The notes beneath the pieces were generated by a model. It worked only from the letters and a program-made list of their open reading frames with translations, made no database searches and had not been told where the DNA came from. A program made the position numbers and the translations under genes. 57,484 bases of DNA, taken from assembly GCA_020441545.1 (NCBI GenBank), contig JAGRLZ010000145.1, forward strand, positions 1 to 57,484, read 5' to 3'. This DNA is from Xanthobacteraceae bacterium (GTDB lineage Bacteria > Pseudomonadota > Alphaproteobacteria > Rhizobiales > Xanthobacteraceae). Position 1 is the first letter of the stretch. The number at the start of each line of letters is the position of its first letter. Below are positions 49,037 through 57,484 of the stretch, one piece after another.

Positions 49037-50533
49037 ATGCCCGCGCCCGATTCGAATGTGCTCAAGCTTGCCCCCGAAGCCGGAAATCCGACCTATCGGA
49101 CCGCGCCGCACAACATCGAGGCCGAGCAGAGCGTCCTCGGCGCCATTCTCGTCAACAACGATGCGTTCTATCGCGTCTCGGACTTCCTCGAGCCGAAGCA
49201 CTTCTTCGAACCGATCCACCAGACCATCTACGAGACCGCCGGCAGCCTGATCCGCGCCGGCAAGGTCGCGACCCCGGTGACGCTGAAAACCTTCGTGCCG
49301 GCCGAGATCGACCTCGGCGGCATCACCGTGGCGCAGTATCTCGCCCGCCTTGCCGCCGAAGCCACCACCATCATCAATGCCGCCGACTACGGCCGCACGA
49401 TCTACGAATTGTCGCTGCGCCGCGACCTGATCCACATCGGCGAGGACATGGTCAACGTCGCCTATGACGCGCCGGTGGACTACGCTCCGCGCAACCAGAT
49501 CGAGGATACCGAGCGCAGGCTTTACGAACTGGCCGAAGCCGGCCGCTATGACGGCGGCTTCCAGAAATTCTCGCAGGCGATGAAGGTCGCGCTCGACATG
49601 GCGGCCAACGCCTATCAGCGCGACGGACGACTCTCCGGCATCGCCACCGGCCTGCGCGACCTCGATACCAAGATGGGCGGCTTGCAGCGCTCCGACCTTC
49701 TGGTGCTCGCCGGCCGCCCCGGCATGGGCAAGACCGCGCTGGCCACCAACATCGCCTACAACATCGCCCGCGCCTATCGCGGCGAGGTGCAGGCCGACGG
49801 CACCATGAAGACCGTGAACGGCGGCATCGTCGGCTTCTTCTCGTGCGAAATGTCGGCCGAGCAGCTGGCCACCCGTATTCTCGCCGAACAGACCAGCATC
49901 GCCTCCAGCACGATCCGGCGCGGCGGCATCACCCAGGCCGAATTCGACCGGATCCGCGACTATACGATCGAACTGGAGAGCCTTCCCCTTTTCGTCGACG
50001 AAACCGGCGGCCTCTCGATCGCGCAACTCACCGCCCGCGCCCGCCGCCTCAAGCGCCAGCGCGGGCTGGACGTGCTGATGGTGGACTATATCCAGCTTCT
50101 GCAGGGCAGCGGAAAGCGCTCCGACAACCGCGTGCAGGAAGTCACCGAGATCACCACCAGCCTCAAGGCGCTGGCCAAGGAACTGAACATCCCGATCATC
50201 GCGCTGTCGCAATTGTCGCGCCAGGTCGAGAACCGCGACGACAAGCGCCCGCAGCTCGCCGACCTGCGCGAATCCGGCTCGATCGAGCAGGACGCCGACG
50301 TCGTCGTGTTCGTCTATCGCGAGGAATACTATCTGGCGAACAAGGAGCCGCGGCCCGGCACGCCCGAGCACGAGAAATGGCAGACCGAGATGGACCTCGC
50401 CCACGGCAAGGCCGAAGTCATCATCGGCAAGCAGCGCCACGGCCCCACCGGCACGGTCGAACTGCACTTCGAGGGCCAGTTCACGCGCTTCAGCGACCTG
50501 GCGCACGACCATCAACTGCCCGACCGGATGTAG
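49037..50533 (+). CDS. dnaB: Replicative DNA helicase
   Basis: A 498-residue hexameric 5'-3' helicase of the replication fork. N-terminal primase-interaction domain (about 20-125: PHNIEAEQSVLGAIL), a linker helix, then the RecA-like domain with Walker A AGRPGMGKTALA near 226, Walker B VLMVDYIQLL and SQLSRQVENRDDKRP. No intein interrupts it. The 259 bp between the small membrane ORF and this gene show nothing further. Confidence 0.97.
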   Translation: MPAPDSNVLKLAPEAGNPTYRTAPHNIEAEQSVLGAILVNNDAFYRVSDFLEPKHFFEPIHQTIYETAGSLIRAGKVATPVTLKTFVPAEIDLGGITVAQYLARLAAEATTIINAADYGRTIYELSLRRDLIHIGEDMVNVAYDAPVDYAPRNQIEDTERRLYELAEAGRYDGGFQKFSQAMKVALDMAANAYQRDGRLSGIATGLRDLDTKMGGLQRSDLLVLAGRPGMGKTALATNIAYNIARAYRGEVQADGTMKTVNGGIVGFFSCEMSAEQLATRILAEQTSIASSTIRRGGITQAEFDRIRDYTIELESLPLFVDETGGLSIAQLTARARRLKRQRGLDVLMVDYIQLLQGSGKRSDNRVQEVTEITTSLKALAKELNIPIIALSQLSRQVENRDDKRPQLADLRESGSIEQDADVVVFVYREEYYLANKEPRPGTPEHEKWQTEMDLAHGKAEVIIGKQRHGPTGTVELHFEGQFTRFSDLAHDHQLPDRM

Positions 50534-50585
50534 CCCGGTTGAACACTTTCGGGACGGCGCGTAAAAGTTTGCAGTTGCTTGTCTC

Positions 50586-50776
50586 CGTCATTGCAAGCCG
50601 AGAGCGTTTTCGAGCGAAGTGGGTGCCGGTTCGCGTCAAGAAAGCGCGATAGAACAGGGACATAGAACCCCGTTCCGATAGAATCGGAACGGAAATGGCT
50701 CCGCTCCAGGCGAGGCAATCCGGAATCTTGACCTGCGGGCTGGATCGCTTCGGAGCTTTCGCGCCTCGCAATGACG
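50586..50776. repeat. MITE-like composite intergenic repeat, 191 bp
   Basis: Terminal inverted repeats CGTCATTGC (50586-50594) and GCAATGACG (50768-50776) bound an element between dnaB and alr. Inside are a perfect palindrome CCGTTCCGAT-AGA-ATCGGAACGG (50670-50692), whose right half with AAATGGCTCC recurs at 45331-45356, and GGATCGCTTCGGAGC near the right end. No ORF with a ribosome-binding site. Elements ending in CGTCATTGCGAG are frequent in Bradyrhizobium-like genomes. Confidence 0.7.
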
Positions 50777-50820
50777 ACCACGACGGGTTTCATTGATCGA
50801 TCAGGGATAACGTCAGCGCC

Positions 50821-52002
50821 ATGAATGTCGTGACCGATCCGAAACCGCCTGAAACAGATGCCGTTACGAGCACGAGCGCCGAACAGGATGCCGCCGCCAC
50901 CGGCGTCCTGACCATCGATCTCGACGCCATCGTCGCCAACTGGCGTACGCTCGAAAGCCGCGTGCTGCCGGCCGAATGCGCCGCCGTCGTCAAGGCCAAC
51001 GCCTATGGCTGCGGCACAGAGCCGGTGGTGCGCGCGCTGGCCGCCGCCGGCTGCAAGACCTTCTTCGTCGCCACCCTCGGCGAGGCGCGGGCGGCGCGGG
51101 CGGCGGCCAGGTCCGCAACCATCTACGTGCTCGACGGCTGCTTTCCGAACAGCGGCGCGCATTTCGCCGAGATCGACTGCAAGCCGGTGATCGGCGATCT
51201 CAACGAGCTTGCCGAATGGGACATGTTCTGCCGCCGCAGCGGCTGGACCGGCGGCGCGGCGGTTCACATCGACACCGGCATGAACCGCCTCGGCCTCAGC
51301 CTTGCGGATGCCGAAGGGCTGGTGCCGCGCATCAATGCCGGCAATCACGGCATCACGCTGGTGATGAGCCACCTCGCCTGCGCCGAAACCCCGCAACACC
51401 CGCTGAACGGCAGGCAGGTGGCGAGCTTCCGCGAGATCGCCAGCCAGTATGCGAACGTACCGGCCTCGCTGGCCAACTCGTCGGGCTGCTTCCTGGAGCC
51501 GCAGTTCCAGTTCGACCTGGTGCGCACAGGTGCCGCGCTCTACGGCGTCAACCCGACGCCGGAGGCCGCCAATCCGATGCGGCCGGTGGTCGAATTGAAG
51601 GTGCGTATCATCCAGGTCCGCGACGTGGCCCGCGGCGACAGCGTCGGCTACGGCGCCACCTGGACGGCGCGGCGACCGACCCGGCTCGCGATCGCGGCCG
51701 CCGGCTATGCCGACGGCTATTTCCGCGCCGCCGGCGGCGCCGACGGCGTGCGCAGCGCCGAGGTGATCGTCGCCGGCAGGCGCTGTCCGATCGCAGGACG
51801 CATTTCGATGGACCTGATGGCGATCGACATCACCGACCTGCCCGACAAGGCGGTGCGCCGTGGCCACATGGCAACCCTGATCGGCGACGGCGTCACGGTG
51901 GACGAACTGGCGCATCATTTCGGCACCATCGGCTACGAGGTGCTGACCAGCTTCGGCCGCCGCTTCACCCGCGTCTACAAAAGCGGCGAGACAACCTCCT
52001 GA
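50821..52002 (+). CDS. alr: Alanine racemase
   Basis: A 393-residue PLP enzyme giving D-alanine for peptidoglycan. PLP-binding Lys58 is in AAVVKANAYGCG; the second catalytic Tyr is in GDSVGYGATW. The barrel continues to the C-terminal beta domain, with AGRISMDLMAIDITDLP and LTSFGRRFTRVY. The first 28 residues are a polar extension without homologues known to me; a later start is possible. Weak AGGGA ribosome-binding site. It follows the repeat element after dnaB. Confidence 0.95.
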   Translation: MNVVTDPKPPETDAVTSTSAEQDAAATGVLTIDLDAIVANWRTLESRVLPAECAAVVKANAYGCGTEPVVRALAAAGCKTFFVATLGEARAARAAARSATIYVLDGCFPNSGAHFAEIDCKPVIGDLNELAEWDMFCRRSGWTGGAAVHIDTGMNRLGLSLADAEGLVPRINAGNHGITLVMSHLACAETPQHPLNGRQVASFREIASQYANVPASLANSSGCFLEPQFQFDLVRTGAALYGVNPTPEAANPMRPVVELKVRIIQVRDVARGDSVGYGATWTARRPTRLAIAAAGYADGYFRAAGGADGVRSAEVIVAGRRCPIAGRISMDLMAIDITDLPDKAVRRGHMATLIGDGVTVDELAHHFGTIGYEVLTSFGRRFTRVYKSGETTS

Positions 52003-52056
52003 GGTCTTGCCGAATCGCGTAGGCTGACGCCACCCGGCGCTTTGGAGGCAGCGGCC

Positions 52057-52785
52057 GTGAACTACATTTTCGTTCTCACGGTCGGCCTCCTCGCCGGGAC
52101 CATCAGCGGCATCGTCGGCACCGGCTCCTCGATCATGCTGGTGCCGGTGCTGGCCTACGAATTCGGGCCCAAGGAGGCGGTGCCGATCATGGCGGTGGCC
52201 GCCGTGATGGCCAATCTCTCGCGCATCATGGCGTGGTGGCGCGAGGTCGACTGGCGCGCCTGCGCCGCCTACTCCGTCACCGGCATTCCGGCCGCCGCAC
52301 TCGGCGCGCGAACGCTGCTGGTCCTGCCGGCGCGGGCGGTCGATGTCGCCATCGGCCTGTTCCTGATCGTGATGGTGCCGGTGCGGCACTGGCTGGCCCG
52401 GCACGAAATCACCATCGGTCTCGGACATCTCGCGCTCGGCGGCGCGCTCATCGGCTTCCTCACCGGAATCGTGGTGTCGACCGGGCCGCTCAGCGTGCCG
52501 CTGTTCCTGTTCTACGGCCTGACCCGGGGTGCCTTCCTCGCCACCGAGGCCGCCAGTTCGCTCGGGCTCTATGTCAGCAAATCCGTCACCTTCGAACGCT
52601 TCGGCGCGCTGACGCCGGAAGTCGCGCTGAAGGGCCTGATCGCCGGCTCGTCGCTGATGTTCGGGGCCTTCATCGCCAAGCGCTTCGTGCTGAAGCTCGA
52701 TCCCGACCTGTTCCGCCGGGTGATGGACGGCATCATGCTGCTGGCCGGCCTTTCCATGCTATGGAACGCCACCCACGCAACCTGA
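52057..52785 (+). CDS. Sulfite exporter TauE/SafE family permease
   Basis: A 242-residue polytopic membrane protein with about eight segments in two repeats; the repeats begin GLLAGTISGIVGTGSSIMLVP and GALIGFLTGIVVSTGPLSVP, the family signature. GTG 52057 is chosen because GGAGGC lies 7 bases before it; TTG 52042 is weaker. Substrate unknown: relatives move sulfite, sulfoacetate or other organic anions. It lies between alr and radA, 54 bp after alr. Confidence 0.88.
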   Translation: MNYIFVLTVGLLAGTISGIVGTGSSIMLVPVLAYEFGPKEAVPIMAVAAVMANLSRIMAWWREVDWRACAAYSVTGIPAAALGARTLLVLPARAVDVAIGLFLIVMVPVRHWLARHEITIGLGHLALGGALIGFLTGIVVSTGPLSVPLFLFYGLTRGAFLATEAASSLGLYVSKSVTFERFGALTPEVALKGLIAGSSLMFGAFIAKRFVLKLDPDLFRRVMDGIMLLAGLSMLWNATHAT

Positions 52786-52803
52786 CTCGGCACGCGGATA
52801 TCC

Positions 52804-54288
52804 ATGGCCAAATCCACTCTCTCCTTCGTCTGCCAGAACTGCGGCGCAGCCTATAACCGCTGGCAGGGCAAGTGCGACGCCTGCGGTGCGTGGAACACGC
52901 TGGCGGAGGAGGATACGACCGGCGCGACCTCGATGCCGGTCAGTATCCGTTCGAAGCGCAAGAGCCGGGTGTTCGCGCTGGAAAGCCTGGCCGGCAAGAG
53001 CGTGGACGCGCCGCGGCTGCCGACCGGCATGGCCGAACTCGACCGCGTCACCGGCGGCGGCTTCGTGCGCGGCTCGGTGCTGCTGGTCGGCGGCGATCCG
53101 GGAATCGGCAAGTCCACCCTGCTCACCCAGGCCACCAGCGTGCTGGCCCGCGCCGGCCACCGGGCGGTCTATATCTCGGGCGAGGAGGCGATCGCCCAGG
53201 TCCGGCTGCGCGCCGAACGGCTCGGGCTGGCCAGCGCCCCGGTCCAGCTCGCCGCCGAGACTTCGGTTGAAGACATCATCGCAACCCTCTCGGAAGGAAC
53301 GGTTCCCCGCCTCGTTGTGATCGATTCGATCCAGACCATGTGGACCGACACGGTGGAATCCGCGCCGGGCACCGTGACCCAGGTCCGCGCCTCGGCGCAG
53401 GCGCTGATCCGCTTCGCCAAGAAGTCGGGCGCGGCGGTCATCCTGGTCGGCCACGTCACCAAGGACGGCCAGATCGCCGGCCCCCGCGTCGTCGAGCACA
53501 TGGTCGATGCCGTGCTGTCGTTCGAGGGCGAAGGCTCGCAGCAGTTCCGTATCCTGCGGTCGGTCAAGAACCGCTTCGGACCGACCGACGAGATCGGCGT
53601 GTTCGAGATGACCGGCCTCGGCCTGCGCGAGGTCAGCAATCCGTCCGAGCTGTTCCTGTCGGAGCGCGACCTCGGCTCTCCGGGCACCGCCGTCTTCGCC
53701 GGCATCGAAGGCACCCGGCCGGTGCTGGTGGAACTGCAGGCGCTGGTGGCGCCGACCTCGCTCGGCACCCCGCGCCGCGCCGTGGTCGGCTGGGATTCCA
53801 GTCGCCTGTCGATGGTGCTGGCGGTGCTGGAGGCCCATTGCGGCGTCAAGCTGTCCGGCCATGACGTCTATTTCAACGTCGCCGGGGGCCTGCGAATTCA
53901 GGAACCGGCGGCGGATCTGGCCGCGGCCGCCGCGCTGGTGTCGTCGCTGGTCAATGCCCCGCTGCCGCCCGACGCGGTGTTTTTCGGCGAGGTCTCGCTG
54001 TCCGGCGCGGTGCGGCCGGTGGCGCAGACCGCCGCGCGCCTCAAGGAAGCCGCCAAGCTCGGCTTCGCCCGCGCCGTGCTGCCGGAAACCGCGCGCGGCG
54101 ACGCCGGCGGCGATGCCGGACTGTCGCTGAACGCCATCGGCAACCTGACCGCGCTGGTGGCCGACATCGCGGCGCGCGGCACCCCGCGCAAGGCGGCCGC
54201 AACCGGCTACGACGACGACGGAAACGGCGGCGGGAAGGACACAGCCATGCGGAAAAACACCCCTTCGCCCCGATTCCGCCGCCAATGA
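52804..54288 (+). CDS. radA: DNA repair protein RadA
   Basis: A 494-residue RecA-like branch-migration helicase in recombination. N-terminal zinc finger Cys10, 13, 24 and 27 (FVCQNCGAAY, KCDACGAW); Walker A GDPGIGKSTLLT near 97; the RadA-specific KNRFG is seen in VKNRFGPTDE; the C-terminal Lon-protease-like domain follows (about 300-470, without the catalytic Ser of Lon). The last 25 residues are a polar tail. It starts 18 bp after the permease gene. Confidence 0.96.
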   Translation: MAKSTLSFVCQNCGAAYNRWQGKCDACGAWNTLAEEDTTGATSMPVSIRSKRKSRVFALESLAGKSVDAPRLPTGMAELDRVTGGGFVRGSVLLVGGDPGIGKSTLLTQATSVLARAGHRAVYISGEEAIAQVRLRAERLGLASAPVQLAAETSVEDIIATLSEGTVPRLVVIDSIQTMWTDTVESAPGTVTQVRASAQALIRFAKKSGAAVILVGHVTKDGQIAGPRVVEHMVDAVLSFEGEGSQQFRILRSVKNRFGPTDEIGVFEMTGLGLREVSNPSELFLSERDLGSPGTAVFAGIEGTRPVLVELQALVAPTSLGTPRRAVVGWDSSRLSMVLAVLEAHCGVKLSGHDVYFNVAGGLRIQEPAADLAAAAALVSSLVNAPLPPDAVFFGEVSLSGAVRPVAQTAARLKEAAKLGFARAVLPETARGDAGGDAGLSLNAIGNLTALVADIAARGTPRKAAATGYDDDGNGGGKDTAMRKNTPSPRFRRQ

Positions 54289-54443
54289 CATCAATGCAGG
54301 CGTGACGTTATGCACCGCCGCCGCTATACAACCGGCGCGGCGGGGACTTCCGGCTTGCAGGATCGGCGTTCCCGCCTTCAGTTGAATTGAGCCACCGAGA
54401 CCGATTCGCCCAATCGAGAGCCACCAGCGGACCCGACCAGCCG

Positions 54444-55076
54444 ATGCCGATAACGATCCTTGACCTTGTCCTGCTTGCGGTGATGCTGATTTCGGGCCTG
54501 CTGGCGATGGTGCGCGGCTTCATGCGCGAGGTGCTGTCGATCGCGGCCTGGGGCGCCGCCGCGCTGGTGACGCTGTATTCCTACCAGAAGCTGCTGCCGA
54601 CGGCGAAAACCTACTTCAGCAACGACACCGTCGCGAGCGTCGCGGTGATCGCCGGCGTCTTCATCGGCACCCTGATCGTCGTATCGATCATCACCGTGCG
54701 CATCTCCGACATGATCCTGGATTCCCGGATCGGCGCGCTGGACCGCACCCTCGGCTTCCTGTTCGGGCTGGCGCGGGGCCTGCTGATCGTGGTGGTGGCG
54801 TTCCTGTTCTTCGCATGGCTGGTCCCCGCCAAGCAGCGCCCGGACTGGGTGAGCAACGCAAAATCGCTAACCATGCTGCAATCGACCGGCGATTGGCTGA
54901 TGACGCTCTTGCCGGACGACCCGGAAAATACCATCTTGAAACGGTTCAAGAAGAACAAGCCCGAAGACGAGCAAACCGATGCCGACCCTGCCGCGCCGGG
55001 CAACAACGGTGGCTATTCCAAGCCCGCGCGCGACAGCCTGAAACAGTTGATCGACGGCAAACCGACGGGACGCTGA
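54444..55076 (+). CDS. cvpA: CvpA family membrane protein
   Basis: A 210-residue inner-membrane protein with four segments (about 5-25, 30-50, 65-85, 105-130), DRTLGFLFGLARGLLIV being the family signature, and a polar C-terminal tail. Colicin V production protein homologues affect envelope integrity; the mechanism is unknown. The cvpA-purF pair is conserved widely. ATG 54444 (MPITILDLVLL) is the natural start; purF follows after about 40 bp. Confidence 0.93.
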   Translation: MPITILDLVLLAVMLISGLLAMVRGFMREVLSIAAWGAAALVTLYSYQKLLPTAKTYFSNDTVASVAVIAGVFIGTLIVVSIITVRISDMILDSRIGALDRTLGFLFGLARGLLIVVVAFLFFAWLVPAKQRPDWVSNAKSLTMLQSTGDWLMTLLPDDPENTILKRFKKNKPEDEQTDADPAAPGNNGGYSKPARDSLKQLIDGKPTGR

Positions 55077-55118
55077 TTTCCGACGAGGGGATCAGGCTCC
55101 CCCTGAAAGCGAGGCGTG

Positions 55119-56627
55119 ATGGACGAGATGCACCCCCATTCCGATGACGCCGCCCCCCCGCCCCATGGGGCCGATGCCGATCTGAACCAACACGACGACA
55201 CGCTGCGCGAGAAGTGCGGCGTGTTTGGCATTTTTGGCCACCCCGACGCCGCCACGATCACCGCGCTTGGCCTCCACGCCCTCCAGCATCGCGGCCAGGA
55301 AGCCGCCGGCATCGTCTCGTTCGACGGCCACCGCTTCCATTCCGAGCGCCGTCTCGGCCTGGTCGGCGACACCTTCTCCCGCCGCGACGTGATCGAGCGC
55401 CTGCCGGGCACCTCGGCGGTCGGACACACCCGCTACTCCACCACCGGCGGCACCATCCTGCGCAACGTGCAGCCGCTGTTCGCCGAACTCAATGCCGGCG
55501 GCCTGGCCGTCGCCCATAACGGCAACCTCACCAACGGCCTCACCCTGCGCCGCGAACTGGTCCGCGACGGCGCCATGATGCAGTCCACCACGGATACCGA
55601 AGTCATCCTGCACCTGGTGGCGCATTCGAAACGCAACCGCTTCATCGACCGCTACATCGATGCGCTGCGCGCGATCGAGGGGGCCTATTCGCTGGTCGCG
55701 CTGACCAACAAGAAGCTGGTCGGCGCGCGCGATCCGCTCGGCATCCGCCCGCTGGTGCTCGGCGAACTCGACGGCGCGCCGATCCTTGCATCCGAAACCT
55801 GCGCGCTCGACATCATCGGCGCCAAATATGTCCGCGACATCGAGCCCGGCGAAGTCATCGTGTTCGACGACCACGGCGCCCAGAGCCACAAGCCGTTCCC
55901 GCCGATGGCGCCCCGGCCCTGCATCTTCGAGTACATCTATTTCGCGCGGCCGGATTCCGTGGCCGGCGGCCGCTCGGTCTACCAGGTCCGCAAGGCCATG
56001 GGCGCCCAACTCGCCCGCGAAAGCCACGTCGAGGCCGACGTGGTGGTGCCGGTGCCGGATTCCGGCGTGCCCGCCGCGCTCGGCTACAGCCAGACCTCGG
56101 GCGTGCCTTACGAACTCGGCATCATCCGCAATCACTATGTCGGCCGCACCTTCATCCAGCCGACCCAGAGTGTCCGCGAACTCGGTGTCCGCATGAAGCA
56201 TTCGGCCAACCGCGCCGCCATCGAGGGCAAGCGGATCGTGCTGATCGACGATAGCCTGGTGCGCGGCACCACCTCCCGCAAGATCGTCAAGATGATGCGC
56301 GATGGCGGCGCCCGCGAGGTGCATTTCCGCATCGCCTCGCCGCCGATCACCCACCCCGACTATTACGGTATCGACACGCCGGACCGAGCGGGCCTGCTCG
56401 CCGCCAACCACACGCTGGCGGAAATGCGCGACATCATCGGCGCGGATTCGCTGGCCTTCCTGTCGGTCGACGGCATCTATCGCGCCATGGGCGAGCCGGG
56501 CCGCGATCCCGCCAACCCGAAGTTCACCGACCATTGCTTCACCGGCGACTATCCGACCCCGCTGACCGATCTCGACCAGACCGAAGCGCAGCCGCGGCAG
56601 CTGTCGCTGCTGGCGGAAGCGAGCTGA
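55119..56627 (+). CDS. purF: Amidophosphoribosyltransferase
   Basis: A 502-residue enzyme for the first committed step of purine synthesis, with N-terminal glutaminase and C-terminal phosphoribosyltransferase domains. Cys33 in EKCGVFGIFG is the expected N-terminal nucleophile after removal of a 32-residue propeptide, longer than in B. subtilis. PRPP loop: VLIDDSLVRGTTSRK. Of the four B. subtilis iron-sulfur ligands only the first is kept (PCIFEYIYFARP); the others are replaced (ITHPDYYG; KFTDHCFTG). ATG 55119 follows GAGGCGTG. Confidence 0.96.
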   Translation: MDEMHPHSDDAAPPPHGADADLNQHDDTLREKCGVFGIFGHPDAATITALGLHALQHRGQEAAGIVSFDGHRFHSERRLGLVGDTFSRRDVIERLPGTSAVGHTRYSTTGGTILRNVQPLFAELNAGGLAVAHNGNLTNGLTLRRELVRDGAMMQSTTDTEVILHLVAHSKRNRFIDRYIDALRAIEGAYSLVALTNKKLVGARDPLGIRPLVLGELDGAPILASETCALDIIGAKYVRDIEPGEVIVFDDHGAQSHKPFPPMAPRPCIFEYIYFARPDSVAGGRSVYQVRKAMGAQLARESHVEADVVVPVPDSGVPAALGYSQTSGVPYELGIIRNHYVGRTFIQPTQSVRELGVRMKHSANRAAIEGKRIVLIDDSLVRGTTSRKIVKMMRDGGAREVHFRIASPPITHPDYYGIDTPDRAGLLAANHTLAEMRDIIGADSLAFLSVDGIYRAMGEPGRDPANPKFTDHCFTGDYPTPLTDLDQTEAQPRQLSLLAEAS

Positions 56628-56693
56628 CATCGTTTGCCCGGGTGTGTCGCGGTCCATCGATGCACCGCACGATGCATCACGCCCGGGACGGGT

Positions 56694-57245
56694 TCACGCG
56701 AGCGCGCGGACCATGAACGTCGCGGACGTCTCATAGCTGCGCAGCTTGCGCATCAGTGCCGCATCGACGACCTTTTCCGAGCTTATGTCGTGAAAGCCGT
56801 GCCGCTGCCAGAAGCCGGCCGAGCCGTTCACCGCAACCAGCGAGACGCTCGGCAACCGCTCCTTGCCGGCGCGCGCCAGAAGTATGGCGACGGCAAGCGA
56901 CGCCGCGCCGGTTCCGCGCAATTGCGGCAGCAGCGCAATGTCATGGATGTAGTAGGTGCCGGGCCGGTCGGGCAGTTCGCCCAGCCGGGCATTCAGCGCC
57001 GGCGGATCGTTGGCCCGCCACGGATGGCTGAGGACATAGCCGATCACGCCATCGCGGGCCTCGAAAACCAGGCAGCCCGCCGGATAGAGCCGCAGCCGCT
57101 CGACGAACACGACGGCGTCTTCCGGAAAATCCGGATGAACCCGTTCCGCCACCGCCAGAACGCCGGGCAAATCCCCGATTCCCATCGGCCGCCATTGTCC
57201 TTTGGCTTCGCGGGACAATTCAGGCATAACCGCGCCGAACTCCAT
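56694..57245 (-). CDS. GNAT family N-acetyltransferase
   Basis: A 183-residue acetyltransferase of the Gcn5 fold, using acetyl-CoA. Acetyl-CoA loop motif is PQLRGTGAASLAVA near 115; later motif SLVAVNGSAGFWQRHGFHDI is the usual strand-helix of the substrate side. Substrate unknown. Start ATG 57245 is chosen (ATG 57227 possible); the frame beyond runs into the repeat. Convergent with purF, about 66 bp apart, where GCCCGGGTG and CGCCCGGG could pair. Confidence 0.85.
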   Translation of the reverse strand: MEFGAVMPELSREAKGQWRPMGIGDLPGVLAVAERVHPDFPEDAVVFVERLRLYPAGCLVFEARDGVIGYVLSHPWRANDPPALNARLGELPDRPGTYYIHDIALLPQLRGTGAASLAVAILLARAGKERLPSVSLVAVNGSAGFWQRHGFHDISSEKVVDAALMRKLRSYETSATFMVRALA

Positions 57246-57256
57246 TTCTTCCGGTC

Positions 57257-57332
57257 CTAGTGGTCCGATTCCAACATTTGCATCCCGTTGCCGCGGGCAT
57301 CCTCGCAAATGTTGGAATCAAAGGACCACTAG
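57257..57332. repeat. Large palindromic repeat, copy 1
   Basis: Left arm CTAGTGGTCCGATTCCAACA with TTTGC is matched by an inverted right arm that ends GGACCACTAG (57323-57332). The loop is CATCCCGTTGCCGCGGGCAT. A second copy of the left arm and loop begins at 57421. It lies in the upstream region of the GNAT gene. Confidence 0.85.
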
Positions 57333-57347
57333 CAATTATAGGATTCC

Positions 57348-57422
57348 AGTGGAGTTTGGGATTTGACATTCGCTTGCCGGGCAAGCACCCAAGTGGGTCG
57401 CGAATGCCAAATCCACTCCACT
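57348..57422. repeat. Second, different large palindrome
   Basis: AGTGGAGTTTGGGATTTGAC with ATTCGC (57348-57373) is inverted as GCGAATGCCAAATCCACTCC plus ACT to 57422. It sits exactly between two copies of the first palindrome type and overlaps the second by two bases. Confidence 0.8.
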
Positions 57423-57484
57423 AGTGGTCCGATTCCAACATTTGCATCCCGTTGCAGCGGGCATCTTCGCAAATGGTGGAATCA
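57421..57484. repeat. Large palindromic repeat, copy 2, cut by the window edge
   Basis: Starts CTAGTGGTCCGATTCCAACA like copy 1, with the loop and part of the right arm (GCAAATGGTGGAATCA) present; three bases differ (CAG for CCG, TTC for CTC, GGTGG for GTTGG). The end lies outside the window. Confidence 0.85.

Noticed and set aside
49037-50533. Intein in dnaB
   Set aside because: The helicase domain motifs are continuous and the length is normal.

Overview
The window is GC-rich chromosomal DNA of an alphaproteobacterium, most likely of the Bradyrhizobium/Rhodopseudomonas/Nitrobacter group. That placement is inferred from gene order (rnd, ppx, ppk, hda, purM-purN; lptF-lptG-lptD-surA-pdxA-rsmA; fabD-fabG-acpP-fabF-mltG-yicC-gmk; rpsF-rpsR-rplI), from a non-discriminating-type aspartyl-tRNA synthetase, and from short palindromic intergenic repeats. 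It is almost entirely core genome: 53 protein genes are called. I see no rRNA, tRNA, CRISPR array, prophage, transposase or integrase.

Layout. 1-379: tandem repeats (31-bp and 15-bp units). 380-5080 (minus): DoxX-family protein, malic enzyme, AspRS. 5305-11784: RNase D, then the polyphosphate pair ppx/ppk1 and a translationally coupled CDP-alcohol phosphatidyltransferase/hda pair. 11994-14669 (plus): purM, purN and a ketopantoate-reductase-like gene. 14783-16618 (minus): cold-shock protein, TerC-family protein, ndk. 16961-19595 (plus): a His-rich secreted peptide, a small unknown and an ABC-F ATPase. 19635-22252 (minus): lipoprotein, holC, pepA. 22548-31391 (plus): lipopolysaccharide export (lptF, lptG, lptD), a SurA-like chaperone, pdxA, rsmA and a zinc alcohol dehydrogenase. 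32635-39792 (minus): fatty-acid synthesis and envelope genes. 40058-42327 (minus): a TetR regulator/desaturase/tautomerase-like operon with a clear promoter-operator. 42871-45325 (plus): ribosomal operon S6-S18-DUF2232-L9. 45741-48777: a small-haem-domain protein, Cfa, and two small unknowns flanking a CRP/FNR-like palindrome. 49037-56627 (plus): dnaB, alr, TauE/SafE permease, radA, cvpA, purF. 56694-57245 (minus): GNAT acetyltransferase, followed by an array of large palindromes to the window end.

Many genes join through 4-bp ATGA or similar start/stop overlaps (hda, holC/pepA, lptF/lptG, lptG/lptD, pdxA/rsmA, tetR/desaturase), pointing to translationally coupled operons. Membrane lipid functions recur (phosphatidyltransferase, fab cluster, desaturase, Cfa, Lpt), but in separate transcription units.

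I found no convincing new multigene system. The observations most worth checking are: the 17-bp operator inside the tetR-desaturase promoter; a 39-codon membrane peptide gene behind a perfect TGTGA-N6-TCACA palindrome; a leader hairpin masking the rpsF ribosome-binding site; PurF lacking three of four Fe-S ligands; a tautomerase-like protein without Pro-1; and several families of intergenic repeats, one of them present both at the left edge and at 45.5 kb.
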